Under the pieces are notes generated by a model. It saw only the letters and a list, made by a program, of their open reading frames with translations. It was not told where the DNA came from and did not search any database. Shown piece after piece: positions 1 through 7,988 of a stretch of 64,000 nucleotides of DNA. The position numbers and the translations under genes were made by a program. This stretch comes from Massiliimalia sp964370215 (GTDB lineage: Bacteria > Bacillota > Clostridia > Oscillospirales > Ruminococcaceae), in contig CAYJIM010000003.1 of the NCBI GenBank assembly GCA_964370215.1, positions 1-64,000 of the forward strand. Direction: 5' to 3'. Numbering within the stretch: the stretch's first letter is position 1; each line of letters starts with the position of its first letter.

Positions 1-824
1 ATGGCTTGGATGGTGTCTTTTGCTTCGGGGATGGTATGGTAGGTGATGAGTGCTTTCCACAGCGCCCACCCACGTGCACGACAGACCGTTCCTTCCTCCA
101 ACCCCTCGAGTAAGTGGGGACGACTGTTGGCGTCAAAAAAGGTCCATGCCATGGCATAATCGCAAGCAGGGTCACCCACCCCCATGATACCAAAGTCAAT
201 AACCCCACAAAGGGTGCCGTGTTGTACCAACAAATTGCCCGGTGCAACATCGCCGTGAATCCAAACGGGTGGATGTTGCCACGTGGTGGCACAGGCTGTC
301 GTCCAAATTTCTTCGAGACGATCTACCGGTAACAGTTCTTTCAATGATGCCAATGCGGCCATCGTTTCCTCATGGTAGACGGCAAGATCACCGCCACGAA
401 AGAAGTTGTGCTTACCTGCCATCGGCCCAGTGGTGGGGTCGATCGCTTGTAGTTCTTTCAAAAAAGCAGCAAGGTCTTTTGCAAGCTTTGGCAAGGCAGT
501 CACATTGCTTTTGGTCACTGCCTCTCCTGATAAAAAGCGATTGATCAAAAAGGGGTACGCGTAGCAGTCGGCAGGCATCCCTTTGGCGATGGGGGAGGAA
601 ATGGGCAATGTGAGGTGTGGTGCCAGAAAAGGGAGGAATTGAAACTCCTTTTCTACCTGTGCCACATAATCAGCACCACTTGGCAAGCGTACCGTCATCT
701 CATCGCCCAGATGAAAGGTGCGATTGTCGTGGCCACTCTGTGCCACCGGTCGAATGGGTAGTGACGCCCATTGTGGAAATTGTTGTTGGATCAGCTGTTG
801 TACGGTATTGATTGAAATATCCAT
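1..824 (-). CDS. APH-family phosphotransferase, partial (runs off left edge)
   Basis: An open minus-strand frame starts at the ATG at 824, preceded by an AGAGGA ribosome binding site, and stays open to base 1, so 274 codons are visible and the C-terminus is missing. The translation carries the aminoglycoside/choline-kinase-like signature: a GHDNRTFHLG nucleotide loop near residue 30, the catalytic IHGDVAPGNLL (Brenner) motif and the DFG-equivalent VIDFG followed by DPACDYA. The family transfers phosphate from ATP to small hydroxylated substrates such as aminoglycosides, macrolides, choline or fructosamine. The substrate cannot be read from this fragment. Resistance is possible, but many such genes in Firmicutes are housekeeping or orphan kinases. 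Family call is secure; function is open. Confidence 0.85.
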   Translation of the reverse strand, partial: MDISINTVQQLIQQQFPQWASLPIRPVAQSGHDNRTFHLGDEMTVRLPSGADYVAQVEKEFQFLPFLAPHLTLPISSPIAKGMPADCYAYPFLINRFLSGEAVTKSNVTALPKLAKDLAAFLKELQAIDPTTGPMAGKHNFFRGGDLAVYHEETMAALASLKELLPVDRLEEIWTTACATTWQHPPVWIHGDVAPGNLLVQHGTLCGVIDFGIMGVGDPACDYAMAWTFFDANSRPHLLEGLEEGTVCRARGWALWKALITYHTIPEAKDTIQA

Positions 825-858
825 GAAAAATCCTCTTTCTGAAATCTACATTATTTTC

Positions 859-887
859 AGTATAACAAAAATACAGCACGTTGTAAA
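859..887 (-). promoter_or_regulatory. Sigma-A-type promoter for the APH-family gene
   Basis: On the minus strand TTTACA (882-887) and TATACT (859-864) are separated by 17 bp. They sit about 35 bp upstream of the ATG at 824. Confidence 0.6.
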
Positions 888-908
888 GCTACGAAAAGGA
901 GTATCGAG

Positions 909-1424
909 ATGATCGAAACAAAACGATTGCAATTACGTCCAATGACAAAAGAAGACTATGCCGACCTTTGTCTCATCTTACAGGACGAAACCGTCATGTA
1001 TGCGTATGAAGGTGCATTTGATGACAGTGAAGTACACGCATGGCTGGAGCGGCAGTTGAAACGCTATGAAGAGGATGGCTTTGGCTTATATGCGGTTCTT
1101 TTGAAAGAAACGGGTCAATTCATCGGGCAATGTGGGTTGACCCGACAACCCTACCGTGATACTGAAGTAGTGGAAGTCGGCTATCTCTTGCAAAAGGCAT
1201 ATTGGCATCAAGGGTATGCCACCGAAGCGGCAATTGCCTGTAAAGAATATGCCTTTTCTATTTTGGGGATAAACTGTGTTTATTCCATCATTCGTGATAC
1301 CAACAGTGCCTCTATCAGGGTAGCAGAGCGCAATGGCATGACAGTGGTAGATCGGGTGATTAAGCACTATCGTGGGGTCGATATGCCCCATTTGGTATAC
1401 TGTGTACACCGCAATGAAGAATGA
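909..1424 (+). CDS. GNAT family N-acetyltransferase (RimJ/RimL-like)
   Basis: The 171-residue protein opens with IETKRLQLRPMTKEDYADL, the classic start of RimJ/RimL-type acetyltransferases, and has the acetyl-CoA loop region GYLLQKAYWHQGYATEAA near residues 92-109. These enzymes move acetyl from acetyl-CoA to protein N-termini, antibiotics or small amines. Nothing here identifies the acceptor. An AAAGGAG site precedes the ATG at 909. It is divergent from the APH-type kinase and ends in a strong terminator shared with gadB. Family assignment is firm. Confidence 0.88.
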   Translation: MIETKRLQLRPMTKEDYADLCLILQDETVMYAYEGAFDDSEVHAWLERQLKRYEEDGFGLYAVLLKETGQFIGQCGLTRQPYRDTEVVEVGYLLQKAYWHQGYATEAAIACKEYAFSILGINCVYSIIRDTNSASIRVAERNGMTVVDRVIKHYRGVDMPHLVYCVHRNEE

Positions 1425-1462
1425 AAAACTGCTGTGACGAAAAAATCGTCACAGCAGTTTTT
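1425..1462. terminator. Bidirectional rho-independent terminator
   Basis: A 16-bp near-perfect inverted repeat (AAACTGCTGTGACGA and its complement) with A and T runs on the two flanks lies between the convergent GNAT gene and gadB and can serve both. Confidence 0.85.
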
Positions 1463-2834
1463 AGTGGGTGTAGCCGTCCCGTATACGGGGAACACACCCT
1501 TGCCCTTTTTGTGCCAAATAGGTGATGGCGGCTTTCATGTCCTCCACCAATTGTTCCGCCATATCCCTTCCCAAATCAGCACGACAAACAAAGCGCTGAA
1601 TGGTCGTATCTGACAGATTTGCAGGCAAGGGGTAACTCGGCACCTGCCACCCTTTCATCAGCAATCGATCCGACAGATCGAATAAATCCCATGTGCGGGA
1701 AGGATCCTCTTTCAAGCAATAACAAACGATCGGCAGGTTACTTCCATCATTTAAAATGGTGAAGCAACCGATTTTTTCCACTTCCGAGGCAATGTACACC
1801 GCCATGTCTTTGGTGTGGGTGTGAATCTTTGTGTATCCTTCCATGCCGTAGCGTACAAAGGTGTAATACTGGGCGATGATTTGGCTGGCACTTCTGGAAA
1901 AATTGATGGCGATAGTCGGCATGACACCACCGAGGTAGCTGACTTCAAAAATAAGCTCTTTTGGCAGATACTGCTTGTCTTTCCACAGCACCCAACCAAT
2001 GCCGGGGTAGACGAGCCCATATTTATGACCCGAGGTGCTGATGGAAACAACATGTTGCAGTTGGAAATCCCATTTGAGTTCTGGTTCCACAAAGGGGGCG
2101 AACATCGCACCGGAGGCACCGTCCACATGAATGACCACTTCGTAAAACCGCCCTTGGTTGTACCTGCTAAGTGCTTGGTCCAATGCCGCAATATCATCGT
2201 ATTTTCCGGTATAGGTGATGCCCAATACCCCGACAATGCCAATGGTATAATCGTCAATGGCAGCAATCGCCTTTTCGATATTCAAACTCAAATCACCCTG
2301 TTCTATGGGGATTTCACGCAGTTCAATATCCCAATAGGTGCAAAATTTTTCCCAACAGACTTGAAAGCCGGACGTCATGATGAGGTTCGGCTTTTTTGCG
2401 TGAATGGCAATCCCTGCCTGTTCGGCATGGTGGCGCCAACGAAATTTCATGGCCATGCCGGCAAGCATACAGGCCTCTGACGAGCCAACGGTGGAAGTGC
2501 CGATCCCCTGTGCCACCGAGGGCATATGCCACAGGTTGGAGAGCATTTCAATACAGCGCTGTTCCACCATAGCGGTTTTCGGGTATTCCGATTTGTCGAT
2601 GGCATTTTTTTCAAGGGTACTGCCCATCAAAACCTTGGCCTCTTCCTCCATATAGGTTTGGCAGAAGGTGGCAAGATTCATACGGGCATTGCCCTCATCC
2701 ATCAAGTAATCTTCAATCATGCGTTTGGCCAAAAGTGGGGACATGGCATTTTGTGGTAGGGCTTGTTTTGGCAACCCTTTTTCCTCCTGCATCGTTGCAA
2801 AGAGAGGCAGATAGGGATCATTTGTCTGACGCAT
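1461..2834 (-). CDS. gadB: Glutamate decarboxylase
   Basis: A PLP-dependent enzyme that converts L-glutamate to GABA and CO2, consuming a cytoplasmic proton. The 457-residue length matches the family. The PLP lysine is in STSGHKYG (Lys271) and the pyridine-nitrogen aspartate in HVDGASGA (Asp238). The N-terminal region aligns with bacterial GadB from about residue 30, with NLATFCQTYMEEEA. The C-terminus ends in GYTH; a C-terminal histidine closes the active site at neutral pH in E. coli GadB, but I cannot tell whether this one does. The start overlaps the end of gadC by 17 bp, so the two are translationally linked in the order gadC-gadB, as in Lactococcus. Its role is glutamate-dependent acid resistance and GABA export. 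Confidence 0.96.
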   Translation of the reverse strand: MRQTNDPYLPLFATMQEEKGLPKQALPQNAMSPLLAKRMIEDYLMDEGNARMNLATFCQTYMEEEAKVLMGSTLEKNAIDKSEYPKTAMVEQRCIEMLSNLWHMPSVAQGIGTSTVGSSEACMLAGMAMKFRWRHHAEQAGIAIHAKKPNLIMTSGFQVCWEKFCTYWDIELREIPIEQGDLSLNIEKAIAAIDDYTIGIVGVLGITYTGKYDDIAALDQALSRYNQGRFYEVVIHVDGASGAMFAPFVEPELKWDFQLQHVVSISTSGHKYGLVYPGIGWVLWKDKQYLPKELIFEVSYLGGVMPTIAINFSRSASQIIAQYYTFVRYGMEGYTKIHTHTKDMAVYIASEVEKIGCFTILNDGSNLPIVCYCLKEDPSRTWDLFDLSDRLLMKGWQVPSYPLPANLSDTTIQRFVCRADLGRDMAEQLVEDMKAAITYLAQKGQGCVPRIRDGYTH

Positions 2835-4269
2835 ACAGCGATTCCTCCTTTTTATCTTTTGCCGATTTTTTGCCGATACGGTATATCAGGAGTGGCAGCA
2901 CCGCAATGATCGCACCACTACAGAGTAGCAGGACCAAGTACTCCACATCTTGACCAAGAGAAAAATTTGCAGGCGGGACAAAGGAAATGAAAAAAGCGAA
3001 CGCAGTGGTCACAAACCCGATCATGGCAACGATCATACGAAACGGCTTGTGACGGCTGATGCGGTAACTGCAAGTCAGGTTTTGACGTTGTAGGGTAAAG
3101 TAGGCAAGGTACATGAGTAGATATGCCATCAAGTAGACAATGACCGTCAACGCCAAAGACAGCAAAAAGGCCAAGTTGTTGCCGTTGAACACAAGGGTGA
3201 TGAGAACACACCAAAAGGTCGCAATCAGCGTTTGCACAAAGACAATGCGTGTGGGCACCCCTTGTTTGTTTTTCTTTGCAAAATAAGAGGGCAGTAGTCC
3301 CTTTTCGACACAGAGATACAATTCATTGGCAGGAGCGACAATCCAAGTACTGATTTTCGCAATGGTGCTAAAGGTGAGAATGAATGCGATGATGTTGACG
3401 ACAAAGAGCGCTTGCGGCAGCACCGTTTTCAAAGCGACTTGCAACGCCTGTGTCATACCGGTGTTCAAGCTGAGGGCGCTGTTTTGCACCAACAGCGCAA
3501 TACCGAGCCCTGCCAACATGTTGATGACAACGGAAAACAGGCAAAATACCATCATGATTTTGGGATAAGTTTTTTTGCCGTTTTCCAAATGGTGGATCTG
3601 TACAGCGGATGCCTCAATGCCAAGGTAGGCAAGAATAAAGGTGGAAAAGACCACCCAACTGTTCAGTGTGGAAAAATCAGGCAACAGATCGGTGACGGAG
3701 AAGGTCAGCGCAATGGTATGACCACCCGACAGATACCATGCTGTGAGTACCGTCAGCAACACGACCGGCAACAGCACACCGAGGAAGAATCCCAATTTGG
3801 AGAGCAGGTTTGTGATGTTGCTACCGAACAGTTGCAATACCGTCACCAGATAGAAAATGGCCAGCATGACAAGCAGTTTGATTACAGGGTTTTCATTGAG
3901 GGCAGAGATCTGAAAGGCGACCGACATCATCCCGATGATGAAATAGAGCATCGAGACAAATCCGATACTCACTTGAAACCATTGATAAAATACCGCACAA
4001 AACGCCCACTTTTCACCCAGTGTTTCCTTCACCCAAGTGAATAATCCGCCATTTTCCCAAGAAGTGACGCCTGCCATTTCGGCGCTGCAAAGTGCGGTGG
4101 GCAAAAACCATAAAAGCGCACTGACAAGGAGAAAGAAGATGAGCGTCCATCCGGAGGACGCAAAGGTGGGGTAGACATAGACACTGATGACCATGGCAGA
4201 GGTGAACATAAAAAAAGAAAACAAAGACATTTTTTTCATCGTGACACACCGTCGGGAGAAACGGGCCAT
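2818..4269 (-). CDS. gadC: Glutamate:GABA antiporter
   Basis: An APC-superfamily exchanger that imports glutamate and exports GABA in partnership with GadB. The protein has about 12 hydrophobic segments and shows GadC-like blocks: VYVYPTFASSG near residue 30, GVTSWENGGLFTWVKETLG, ILAYLGIEASAVQIHHLENG and NKQGVPTRIVFVQ. I place the start at the ATG at 4269, because AGGA lies about 9 bases upstream and the resulting N-terminus matches the length of characterised GadC proteins; an upstream TTG at 4308 is possible. At 483 residues it is shorter than E. coli GadC. The tail ends at KKSAKDKKEESLYASDK and has no His-rich C-plug. Membrane protein, first gene of the gadCB operon. Confidence 0.93.
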   Translation of the reverse strand: MARFSRRCVTMKKMSLFSFFMFTSAMVISVYVYPTFASSGWTLIFFLLVSALLWFLPTALCSAEMAGVTSWENGGLFTWVKETLGEKWAFCAVFYQWFQVSIGFVSMLYFIIGMMSVAFQISALNENPVIKLLVMLAIFYLVTVLQLFGSNITNLLSKLGFFLGVLLPVVLLTVLTAWYLSGGHTIALTFSVTDLLPDFSTLNSWVVFSTFILAYLGIEASAVQIHHLENGKKTYPKIMMVFCLFSVVINMLAGLGIALLVQNSALSLNTGMTQALQVALKTVLPQALFVVNIIAFILTFSTIAKISTWIVAPANELYLCVEKGLLPSYFAKKNKQGVPTRIVFVQTLIATFWCVLITLVFNGNNLAFLLSLALTVIVYLMAYLLMYLAYFTLQRQNLTCSYRISRHKPFRMIVAMIGFVTTAFAFFISFVPPANFSLGQDVEYLVLLLCSGAIIAVLPLLIYRIGKKSAKDKKEESLYASDK

Positions 4270-4352
4270 GACTGCATCCTGTTTCCACCCAATTCCTTTC
4301 TTTATCAAACTAAAGGATCGCTGATAAGCGCTAGGGGATCAACCAAAGGGAA

Positions 4353-4378
4353 CATCGTTGGTAGCGTGTACCACGATG
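4353..4378 (-). promoter_or_regulatory. Hairpin in the long gadCB leader
   Basis: An inverted repeat (CATCG-GGTA, loop CACGC, TACC-CGATG on the minus strand) lies in the leader of about 190 nt between the gadC promoter and its start codon. It has no terminator U-run. A regulatory role is inference. Confidence 0.35.
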
Positions 4379-4471
4379 GCAAAGGGTGATTTGTGCCGGA
4401 GTAGATGCGTTTCAATGTTGTTTTCGCTGTGAAATGGGAATGGTATCGCATCCCAATTCTAAATTACTTTA

Positions 4472-4500
4472 AGCATAGCATAAAAATAGGAAATTGTCAA
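4472..4500 (-). promoter_or_regulatory. Sigma-A-type promoter of gadCB
   Basis: On the minus strand a consensus TTGACA (4495-4500) and TATGCT (4472-4477) are 17 bp apart. This predicts a leader of roughly 190-200 nt before gadC. Confidence 0.7.
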
Positions 4501-4518
4501 AAGGAATACGTAAGCTGT

Positions 4519-4561
4519 GGAAAAAACCGACCCCATGCCTTGACATGGGATCGGTTTTGAA
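4519..4561. terminator. Rho-independent terminator after the HD-domain gene
   Basis: AAAACCGACCCCATG pairs with CATGGGATCGGTTTT around a short loop. On the minus strand the U-rich arm follows the HD gene (stop at 4568). Confidence 0.8.
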
Positions 4562-4567
4562 ACGACT

Positions 4568-5125
4568 TTAGGCAACGGCTTCTGTCGCTTTCATGGCATC
4601 TAGCGTACGGGTGAGGAGCTCCTCCACTGTCCAGCCCAAACGCTCTGCACCGAGGGTGATGATGGTACGATCACAACCGGCAGCAAAGGACTTGTCCTTG
4701 AATTTTTTCTTGAGGGACTTTAACTCCATATCCGATACACTTTTGGAGGGTCTCATCCGCGCCGCCGCACCGATGAGGCCGGTGAGTTCATCAATGGCAA
4801 ACAGGATTTTTTCCATTTGTTTGGTTGGCTCAATGTCAGAGCAGATGCCATATCCATGACTTGCAATGGAACGGATCGTGGCCTCGTCCACTCCTTCATC
4901 GGACAACAATGTAAAACATTTCTTGCAGTGCTCTTCAGGATATTTGCCAAAATCCACATCATGTAGGATGCCGACAGCAGTCCAGTAAGTGACATCTTCG
5001 CCATATTCTTTGGCAAAATAGCCCATGACCGCACCGACGGTTTGACTGTGTTGAAAGTGAAATGGCTCGGTGTTGTACTTTGCAAAAATTTCTGTTGCTC
5101 GTTGTACAGTAAGTGTTTGTTGCAT
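4568..5125 (-). CDS. HD-domain hydrolase
   Basis: The 185-residue protein has the metal-binding layout of a small HD hydrolase: His26 in FQHSQTV, the His55-Asp56 pair in GILHDVDFG, His90 in IASHGYG and a downstream DELTGLIGA motif supplying a further Asp. The family includes nucleotide and phosphate-ester hydrolases, and the substrate cannot be inferred. The start ATG at 5125 has GGAGAA upstream. It is a single gene flanked by terminators on both sides, so it is probably its own transcription unit. Confidence 0.85.
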   Translation of the reverse strand: MQQTLTVQRATEIFAKYNTEPFHFQHSQTVGAVMGYFAKEYGEDVTYWTAVGILHDVDFGKYPEEHCKKCFTLLSDEGVDEATIRSIASHGYGICSDIEPTKQMEKILFAIDELTGLIGAAARMRPSKSVSDMELKSLKKKFKDKSFAAGCDRTIITLGAERLGWTVEELLTRTLDAMKATEAVA

Positions 5126-5144
5126 AAAGATTCTCCTTCATATA

Positions 5145-5185
5145 AAAAATAGGTCGTCTTCATTGTATCAAATGAAGACGACCTT
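5145..5185 (-). terminator. Terminator after the small orphan gene
   Basis: A 14-bp perfect inverted repeat (5151-5164 with 5171-5184) is followed on the minus strand by ATTTTTTATA. It lies between the stop at 5196 and the start of the HD gene. Confidence 0.82.
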
Positions 5186-5195
5186 GTAAAGGGCA

Positions 5196-5456
5196 TTATT
5201 TTAAAAGTGTCAACACGTGACGCGGATCAATTAGTTGATGGGATACTGCTTGCCCATCTACCACCGTACGATCAAATTGCAGGGACGACTCGTTTGAAGA
5301 GGTCTCCGCATAGGAAAGGTTTTTTGTCAACCCAATGCTTTTCTGCTCTCGTTGCTGTTGTTTTTGTTGTTGCCGTTTCTTTTGCAAGGGATTGTAGGGG
5401 GATTCATTGGTGACAATGCTCGGGGCTAAGATTTGTCCGGATTTTGTGTGATCCAT
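5196..5456 (-). CDS. Small uncharacterised Gln/Lys-rich protein
   Basis: An 86-residue frame that I do not recognise. It is supported as a real gene by a strong AAAGGAGG site seven bases before its ATG and by its own terminator immediately downstream. The middle of the protein (residues about 24-40) is a run of K, Q and R, with QQQKQQQREQ near position 30. There is no signal peptide or membrane segment, and it ends in LIDPRHVLTLLK. It is probably a soluble, partly disordered protein. It sits between the channel-like gene and the HD gene but is separated from each by a terminator. Confidence 0.6.
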   Translation of the reverse strand: MDHTKSGQILAPSIVTNESPYNPLQKKRQQQKQQQREQKSIGLTKNLSYAETSSNESSLQFDRTVVDGQAVSHQLIDPRHVLTLLK

Positions 5457-5552
5457 GGAGATCCTCCTTTCGGGTGCTACAGGGGTGCAACTTCGTCTTA
5501 TATTAATAGTCGACTAAAATACCGGGATATTAAGGTCTTTGTAAAAATCGGG

Positions 5553-5593
5553 TAAAAAAACTACCCTTTTTAGCGTGTTGCCAAAAAGGGTAG
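5553..5593 (-). terminator. Terminator after the channel-like gene
   Basis: CTACCCTTTTT (5561-5571) pairs with AAAAAGGGTAG (5583-5593), and on the minus strand a seven-base T run follows. Confidence 0.85.
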
Positions 5594-5609
5594 CTCTTCA
5601 TGCAAATGA

Positions 5610-6704
5610 TTAAAAGGTAATTGCGCAGAGTGGAAGCACAATACAGGTTAGTAGATATCCTGCCCCAATGGCAATGAATGCACCGGTGTCAATGGCGCGG
5701 AGTACACCGTCATCACCATCTTCACCAAGTTTGCTTCTGGCATTCAGTGAGTAAAGGGAAATGGTAACCACCAAGATGACTGAGCAGAGGGAAATGACAT
5801 TGATCATATCCAACAGTCCAAAGCCACCGCCGTTGGCAGGAATCATCGACGAGACAACATAGGCATTGGCGACCACCCCGAAGAAGGAAGCCCCTGAGAG
5901 ACCTAGCGAGTCCGCATCGGTGCGGTGAGAGAATAAAGAGTAAAGTCCCAGCAGTACCGACAGTACAAATGGAATCAAAATGCGTAGGAAGAAGCCGAGA
6001 TCACTGCGTTGAATGTCGATCCCGATGATGTACTGCGAGAAGACACGGTCTTCACCGGACGCACCGGGCGAAGAGTAGGTCGATTTGTAGGAGTGCGGTT
6101 TGACCGCTGATTGGATGTCAGAGGAAACAGTGAAGCCTGGGATTTTTGCACGAGAGCTGATATTTGTTTGTTCGACATCGGCAACATAGCGCAGACGAGA
6201 ACCGTCTCTTGTGGTATCTTCAATGTAGATGTTGAGCATGTGATCTTCCAACGAAAAACGGGTCAGATCATATTGCTTGTCGAGTGTCGCGGTGACTTTG
6301 TAGCGTTGGTAGTGTTCATCATCGGTCGAACGCTCACTCACCATGGTCTTTTCGGTGATTTCACCGCCAACGAGTTGGAAAGACTCACCGGGGTTGAAAT
6401 CCTTTTCCCCCTCCCATGAAAACCAGAGGTAGAAAACGGCATCAAAACTGGAGTCGGCAATGGAAACATTACGCAACGACTCGATGTACATCCCGACCAA
6501 TACCTCGGTGTAATCGCCTTCCGGATAGGTGGCGGAAACGACGGCAGGGTCGACCCGATCGGCATGACTTTCGGCGGCGTGCATCTTGTTTTCAAAGAGC
6601 ATACTGCCAAAGACGATGTTGAAAATGAAATAAACGAGGAATAATCCTCCGGCAACGCCGAATACCACACGACGACGCTCTTTTGGTAATTGTCTAAATC
6701 TCAA
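5610..6704 (-). CDS. Membrane protein resembling a prokaryotic pentameric ligand-gated ion channel
   Basis: A 364-residue protein with an N-terminal membrane segment (residues 13-35), a beta-rich extracytoplasmic domain (about 60-225) and four closely spaced C-terminal membrane helices (about 236-257, 266-287, 297-320, 338-363). This is the Cys-loop receptor fold order. Matches by eye to GLIC-type channels include VLVGMYIESL...FYLWFSW at the start of the domain, DLTRFSLEDHMLNIY in place of the pre-Cys-loop LDFRRYPFDSQTLHIY block, the M1 proline (IPFVLS, Pro245) and the M2-M3 proline (MIPANGG, Pro289). It has no cysteines in the outer domain, as expected for bacterial members. The canonical WxPD strand is not apparent and that region is short. 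The extra N-terminal helix could be a signal anchor. The ligand is unknown. An ordinary DUF membrane protein is the alternative. Confidence 0.55.
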   Translation of the reverse strand: MRFRQLPKERRRVVFGVAGGLFLVYFIFNIVFGSMLFENKMHAAESHADRVDPAVVSATYPEGDYTEVLVGMYIESLRNVSIADSSFDAVFYLWFSWEGEKDFNPGESFQLVGGEITEKTMVSERSTDDEHYQRYKVTATLDKQYDLTRFSLEDHMLNIYIEDTTRDGSRLRYVADVEQTNISSRAKIPGFTVSSDIQSAVKPHSYKSTYSSPGASGEDRVFSQYIIGIDIQRSDLGFFLRILIPFVLSVLLGLYSLFSHRTDADSLGLSGASFFGVVANAYVVSSMIPANGGGFGLLDMINVISLCSVILVVTISLYSLNARSKLGEDGDDGVLRAIDTGAFIAIGAGYLLTCIVLPLCAITF

Positions 6705-6773
6705 AGTGATCCATCCATTCTGTAATAAATTAAGGGAAACCGCTTGTGATACGATGCAATTTTCCTTAATTTT

Positions 6774-6802
6774 ATTATACCAAATAAAGACGGGAACGTA
6801 AA
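6774..6802 (-). promoter_or_regulatory. Sigma-A-type promoter of the channel-like gene
   Basis: Minus-strand TTTACG (6797-6802) and TATAAT (6774-6779) have 17-bp spacing. An inverted repeat TTAAGGRAAA (6731-6770) lies in the leader. Confidence 0.6.
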
Positions 6803-6846
6803 TAGAAACTTTTTCACGAAAAATTCATCATAGTTTTAAATTATTT

Positions 6847-7791
6847 TCAAATTTCTCCTTCCGATGGGGGAAATATCACCCCTTTTGGCAGAATAAAACG
6901 CAGTTTTTGTGGTACAACAGAGAAACTTTCTCGACGTACTGCGGTGATTTCCCCATCACGACTGCAATAAAACGGCTTTTGTCCAACAATTTCGACACTT
7001 GTCCCACGGATAAAAGTCACCAGATGCTCAAATTTAGGGTCGGTGAGGTGTGTTCCTTTTTTATAGTCACCCACCAGTGCCAAAAATTTTGTGATAGAGG
7101 GGACTTTGATGAGAATGAAATCCAGTAGTCCGTCGTTTGGTATCGAAAAGGGTGCTGCTTTGTATCCTCCGCCATAGTATTTGCCGGATGCCGCAAGGAC
7201 AAAGAGGTAGCGCCCACGAAAATGCTGTTGCCCCTCTTCGGTGTGTACCGTCACCGACAGGTATTCACCCAATCGTCCCATCAAAGAACGTAGGACTGCA
7301 ATGTCATAGGAACGAGGACCTGATACAAGGGGGAGGTTTTTATACGCTTTCATGCGATAACCGACCTCGGCGTCATATCCTACTGAACAGATGTTGATGG
7401 CATGTCCTTCCAAGGTCTCGATCAAATCTACAGGGATACTCTCACCCTGCAGTTGACGTTCAAAATCGAGAAATGGGGCGATGTCCCCAAAGGTTTTGAC
7501 ATAATCGTTGCCACTGCCCATCGGGAAAATGCCTACTTCGACATTGTCAAAGGGCGCACATCCCTTGACCAGTTCATTGAGGGTGCCATCGCCCCCAAAT
7601 CCGTAAATGCGCACAGATCCGCCCTTTGCCGCTTCCGCCGCAGCAATTTCCCCAACGTTGCCAACATGGGTTGAGGTGGCAATGCGGTAGGGGGTATCCA
7701 TCTGTTGCATCAACCGTTCAATCTGTTGTTGAATGCGGTCGAATTGTTCTGTTGCATGGGTCTTTGGATTGACAATAAATACATATCTCAT
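6847..7791 (-). CDS. Diacylglycerol/lipid kinase (DagK/YegS/LCB5 family)
   Basis: A cytoplasmic ATP-dependent lipid kinase, 314 residues. The start MRYVFIVNPKTH at 7791 fits the family, and the upstream open extension to 8202 is not coding because it crosses the promoter. The nucleotide-binding motif GFGGDGTLNELVKG and the following PMGSGNDYVK are intact. The protein ends with the RDGEI and PQKLRFILP blocks seen in the C-terminal beta-sandwich of the family. In Gram-positives such enzymes recycle diacylglycerol from lipoteichoic acid synthesis or phosphorylate other lipids. A second paralogue lies at 30228-31142. Single gene with its own promoter. Confidence 0.9.
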   Translation of the reverse strand: MRYVFIVNPKTHATEQFDRIQQQIERLMQQMDTPYRIATSTHVGNVGEIAAAEAAKGGSVRIYGFGGDGTLNELVKGCAPFDNVEVGIFPMGSGNDYVKTFGDIAPFLDFERQLQGESIPVDLIETLEGHAINICSVGYDAEVGYRMKAYKNLPLVSGPRSYDIAVLRSLMGRLGEYLSVTVHTEEGQQHFRGRYLFVLAASGKYYGGGYKAAPFSIPNDGLLDFILIKVPSITKFLALVGDYKKGTHLTDPKFEHLVTFIRGTSVEIVGQKPFYCSRDGEITAVRRESFSVVPQKLRFILPKGVIFPPSEGEI

Positions 7792-7837
7792 AAATTCACA
7801 CAAATTCCTTTGCAAAATGCAGTTCTTTTTATTTCCT

Positions 7838-7865
7838 ATTATACCATAAATCATCGACACGTCAA
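7838..7865 (-). promoter_or_regulatory. Sigma-A-type promoter of the lipid kinase
   Basis: Minus-strand TTGACG (7860-7865) and TATAAT (7838-7843) with a 16-bp spacer, about 50 bp upstream of the start at 7791. Confidence 0.65.
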
Positions 7866-7894
7866 TTTTGTATTTTTTGAATAGGTCACAGCAA

Positions 7895-7924
7895 TTGACA
7901 AAAGTAAAATTGATGTGATATGAT
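7895..7924 (+). promoter_or_regulatory. Sigma-A-type promoter of the MATE gene
   Basis: TTGACA (7895-7900) and TATGAT (7919-7924) with an 18-bp spacer, about 65 bp upstream of the MATE start. Confidence 0.65.
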
Positions 7925-7988
7925 AGCAAAAGCTGGCAATGTCGCTTTTTGACGACAGCGAGAATTTTATGAAAATGAGTGTGACGAA

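Noticed and set aside
3412..4044. Long plus-strand frame antisense to gadC
   Set aside because: It is rich in Gln, His and Arg, has no ribosome site, and lies fully within a clear transporter gene.
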